11,067 bases of DNA from Verrucomicrobia subdivision 3 bacterium UBA7542 (GTDB lineage: Bacteria > Verrucomicrobiota > Verrucomicrobiia > Limisphaerales > UBA11358): the NCBI GenBank assembly GCA_002479245.1, contig DLMG01000068.1, positions 1,377-12,443 of the forward strand, given 5' to 3'. The first letter of the stretch is position 1, and each line of letters opens with the position of its first letter. The notes beneath the pieces are model-generated. The model had not been told where the DNA came from. It saw only the letters and a program-made list of their open reading frames with translations, and searched no databases. Below, in pieces: positions 6,521-11,067 of the stretch. A program made the translations under genes and the position numbers.

Positions 6521-6570
6521 AATCATGCGGTTCGGCGTTCCGACTCGTTGTAGCGGGTTTTACGCGGTTC
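6521..6570 (+). repeat. 50-bp direct repeat, right copy
   Basis: It matches 3074-3123 at 47 of 50 positions, same orientation. It lies in the 422-base gap between the last PEP-CTERM gene and metH, which otherwise holds the weak terminator and the terminase remnant; I see nothing else in that gap. Confidence 0.7.
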
Positions 6571-6826
6571 GCAGGTTGACGGCAAAGTGCGGTTTTGTGC
6601 TTTCCTATTCATTTTTCCTCACCGTGTGAAGAATGTCTGGCTTTTCGGAAGTGATGGCATTAAATAAAGACCAATACTGCTGTATCAAACCAAAAGTCTG
6701 CGCCGTGTGTCGCTGAAGATGCGGTCTGCGTCGTAAGGTAACTCAACGCGCGTGTATGAGCAGCCGCCGTGCGACTCGCGCAGCATTTCGTGTGCGCCTG
6801 ACAGCGCGTCCACCTCGTCATCATGC

Positions 6827-10924
<4,098 letters not shown>

Positions 10925-10984
10925 TGGCTTGCGATAAATTAACCGGACGAAAACTAACGGAAAGTCTTCGCCAATGCAAATAAA

Positions 10985-11017
10985 ATATCAACGTATCTTG
11001 ATATGATGATATGATAT
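10985..11017 (-). promoter_or_regulatory. Inverted-repeat operator candidate upstream of metH
   Basis: A perfect ATATCAA-N6-TTGATAT inverted repeat (10985-11004) lies 61 bases before the metH start, followed by two further TGATAT words (11007-11012, 11012-11017). As I recall, operators of SahR, an ArsR-family repressor that senses S-adenosylhomocysteine and controls methionine-cycle genes, look similar; I cannot check this here. No SAM or cobalamin riboswitch is visible in the 143 upstream bases available. Confidence 0.55.
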
Positions 11018-11067
11018 AGTAAGGGACGAGTTTTACCACGGATGAACCCAGCGCGGCTTACGCCGCA

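Noticed and set aside
6521..6570. tRNA or tRNA-derived attachment site in the 50-bp repeat
   Set aside because: No acceptor, anticodon or T-arm pairing could be drawn, and the GGTTC-like word lacks a matching arm.
10925..11067. SAM or cobalamin riboswitch upstream of metH
   Set aside because: No B12-box-like or SAM aptamer core was visible in the 143 bases present; one lying further upstream cannot be excluded.

Overview
The window looks like chromosomal DNA of a member of the Verrucomicrobiota, most likely the Pedosphaera/Limisphaera side of the phylum. The grounds are three clustered PEP-CTERM exoproteins, dense small palindromic repeats both between and inside genes, and the style of the housekeeping genes. 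The lineage is inferred from these traits; no rRNA or other phylogenetic marker was available.

Layout. Positions 1-819 (-) hold the N-terminal 273 codons of a DNA polymerase III delta subunit (holA), cut by the window edge. A 261-base gap with scattered AATGAC words follows. Then come a bifunctional-nuclease (DUF151) protein at 1081-1533 (-) and, divergently, a ChbG/YdjC carbohydrate deacetylase at 1759-2514 (+). Positions 2515-3312 hold no recognisable gene but contain a two-hairpin palindromic repeat, a 50-bp repeat and the first copy of a duplicated leader. Next are three PEP-CTERM genes on the + strand: a NIDO-domain protein (3313-4110) and two paralogous beta-propeller proteins (4530-5429 and 5493-6404). 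An XRE-type regulator remnant is trapped between the first and second. The rest is a large (-) gene, metH (6827-10924), with an inverted-repeat operator candidate upstream. Its 3' end overlaps a remnant of a phage terminase large subunit in another frame.

How the genes work together. The housekeeping genes (holA, the DUF151 gene, chbG, metH) show no common pathway. The PEP-CTERM genes form one functional block: secreted proteins that an exosortase, not encoded here, would process. They share leader, signal-peptide and 3'-end sequence in a mosaic pattern.

The most striking signal is in metH. Four palindromic repeat copies from three families lie inside the coding sequence, all in frame and without stops, adding roughly 110 residues at linkers and loops of a protein that otherwise keeps all MetH domains and motifs. 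In three of the four repeat families in the window, the two arms of an element differ mainly by compensated base-pair swaps, so each arm keeps its own hairpin. This points to REP/BIME-like mobile elements that spread as hairpin DNA or RNA and are tolerated as peptide inserts, comparable in principle to Rickettsia palindromic elements.
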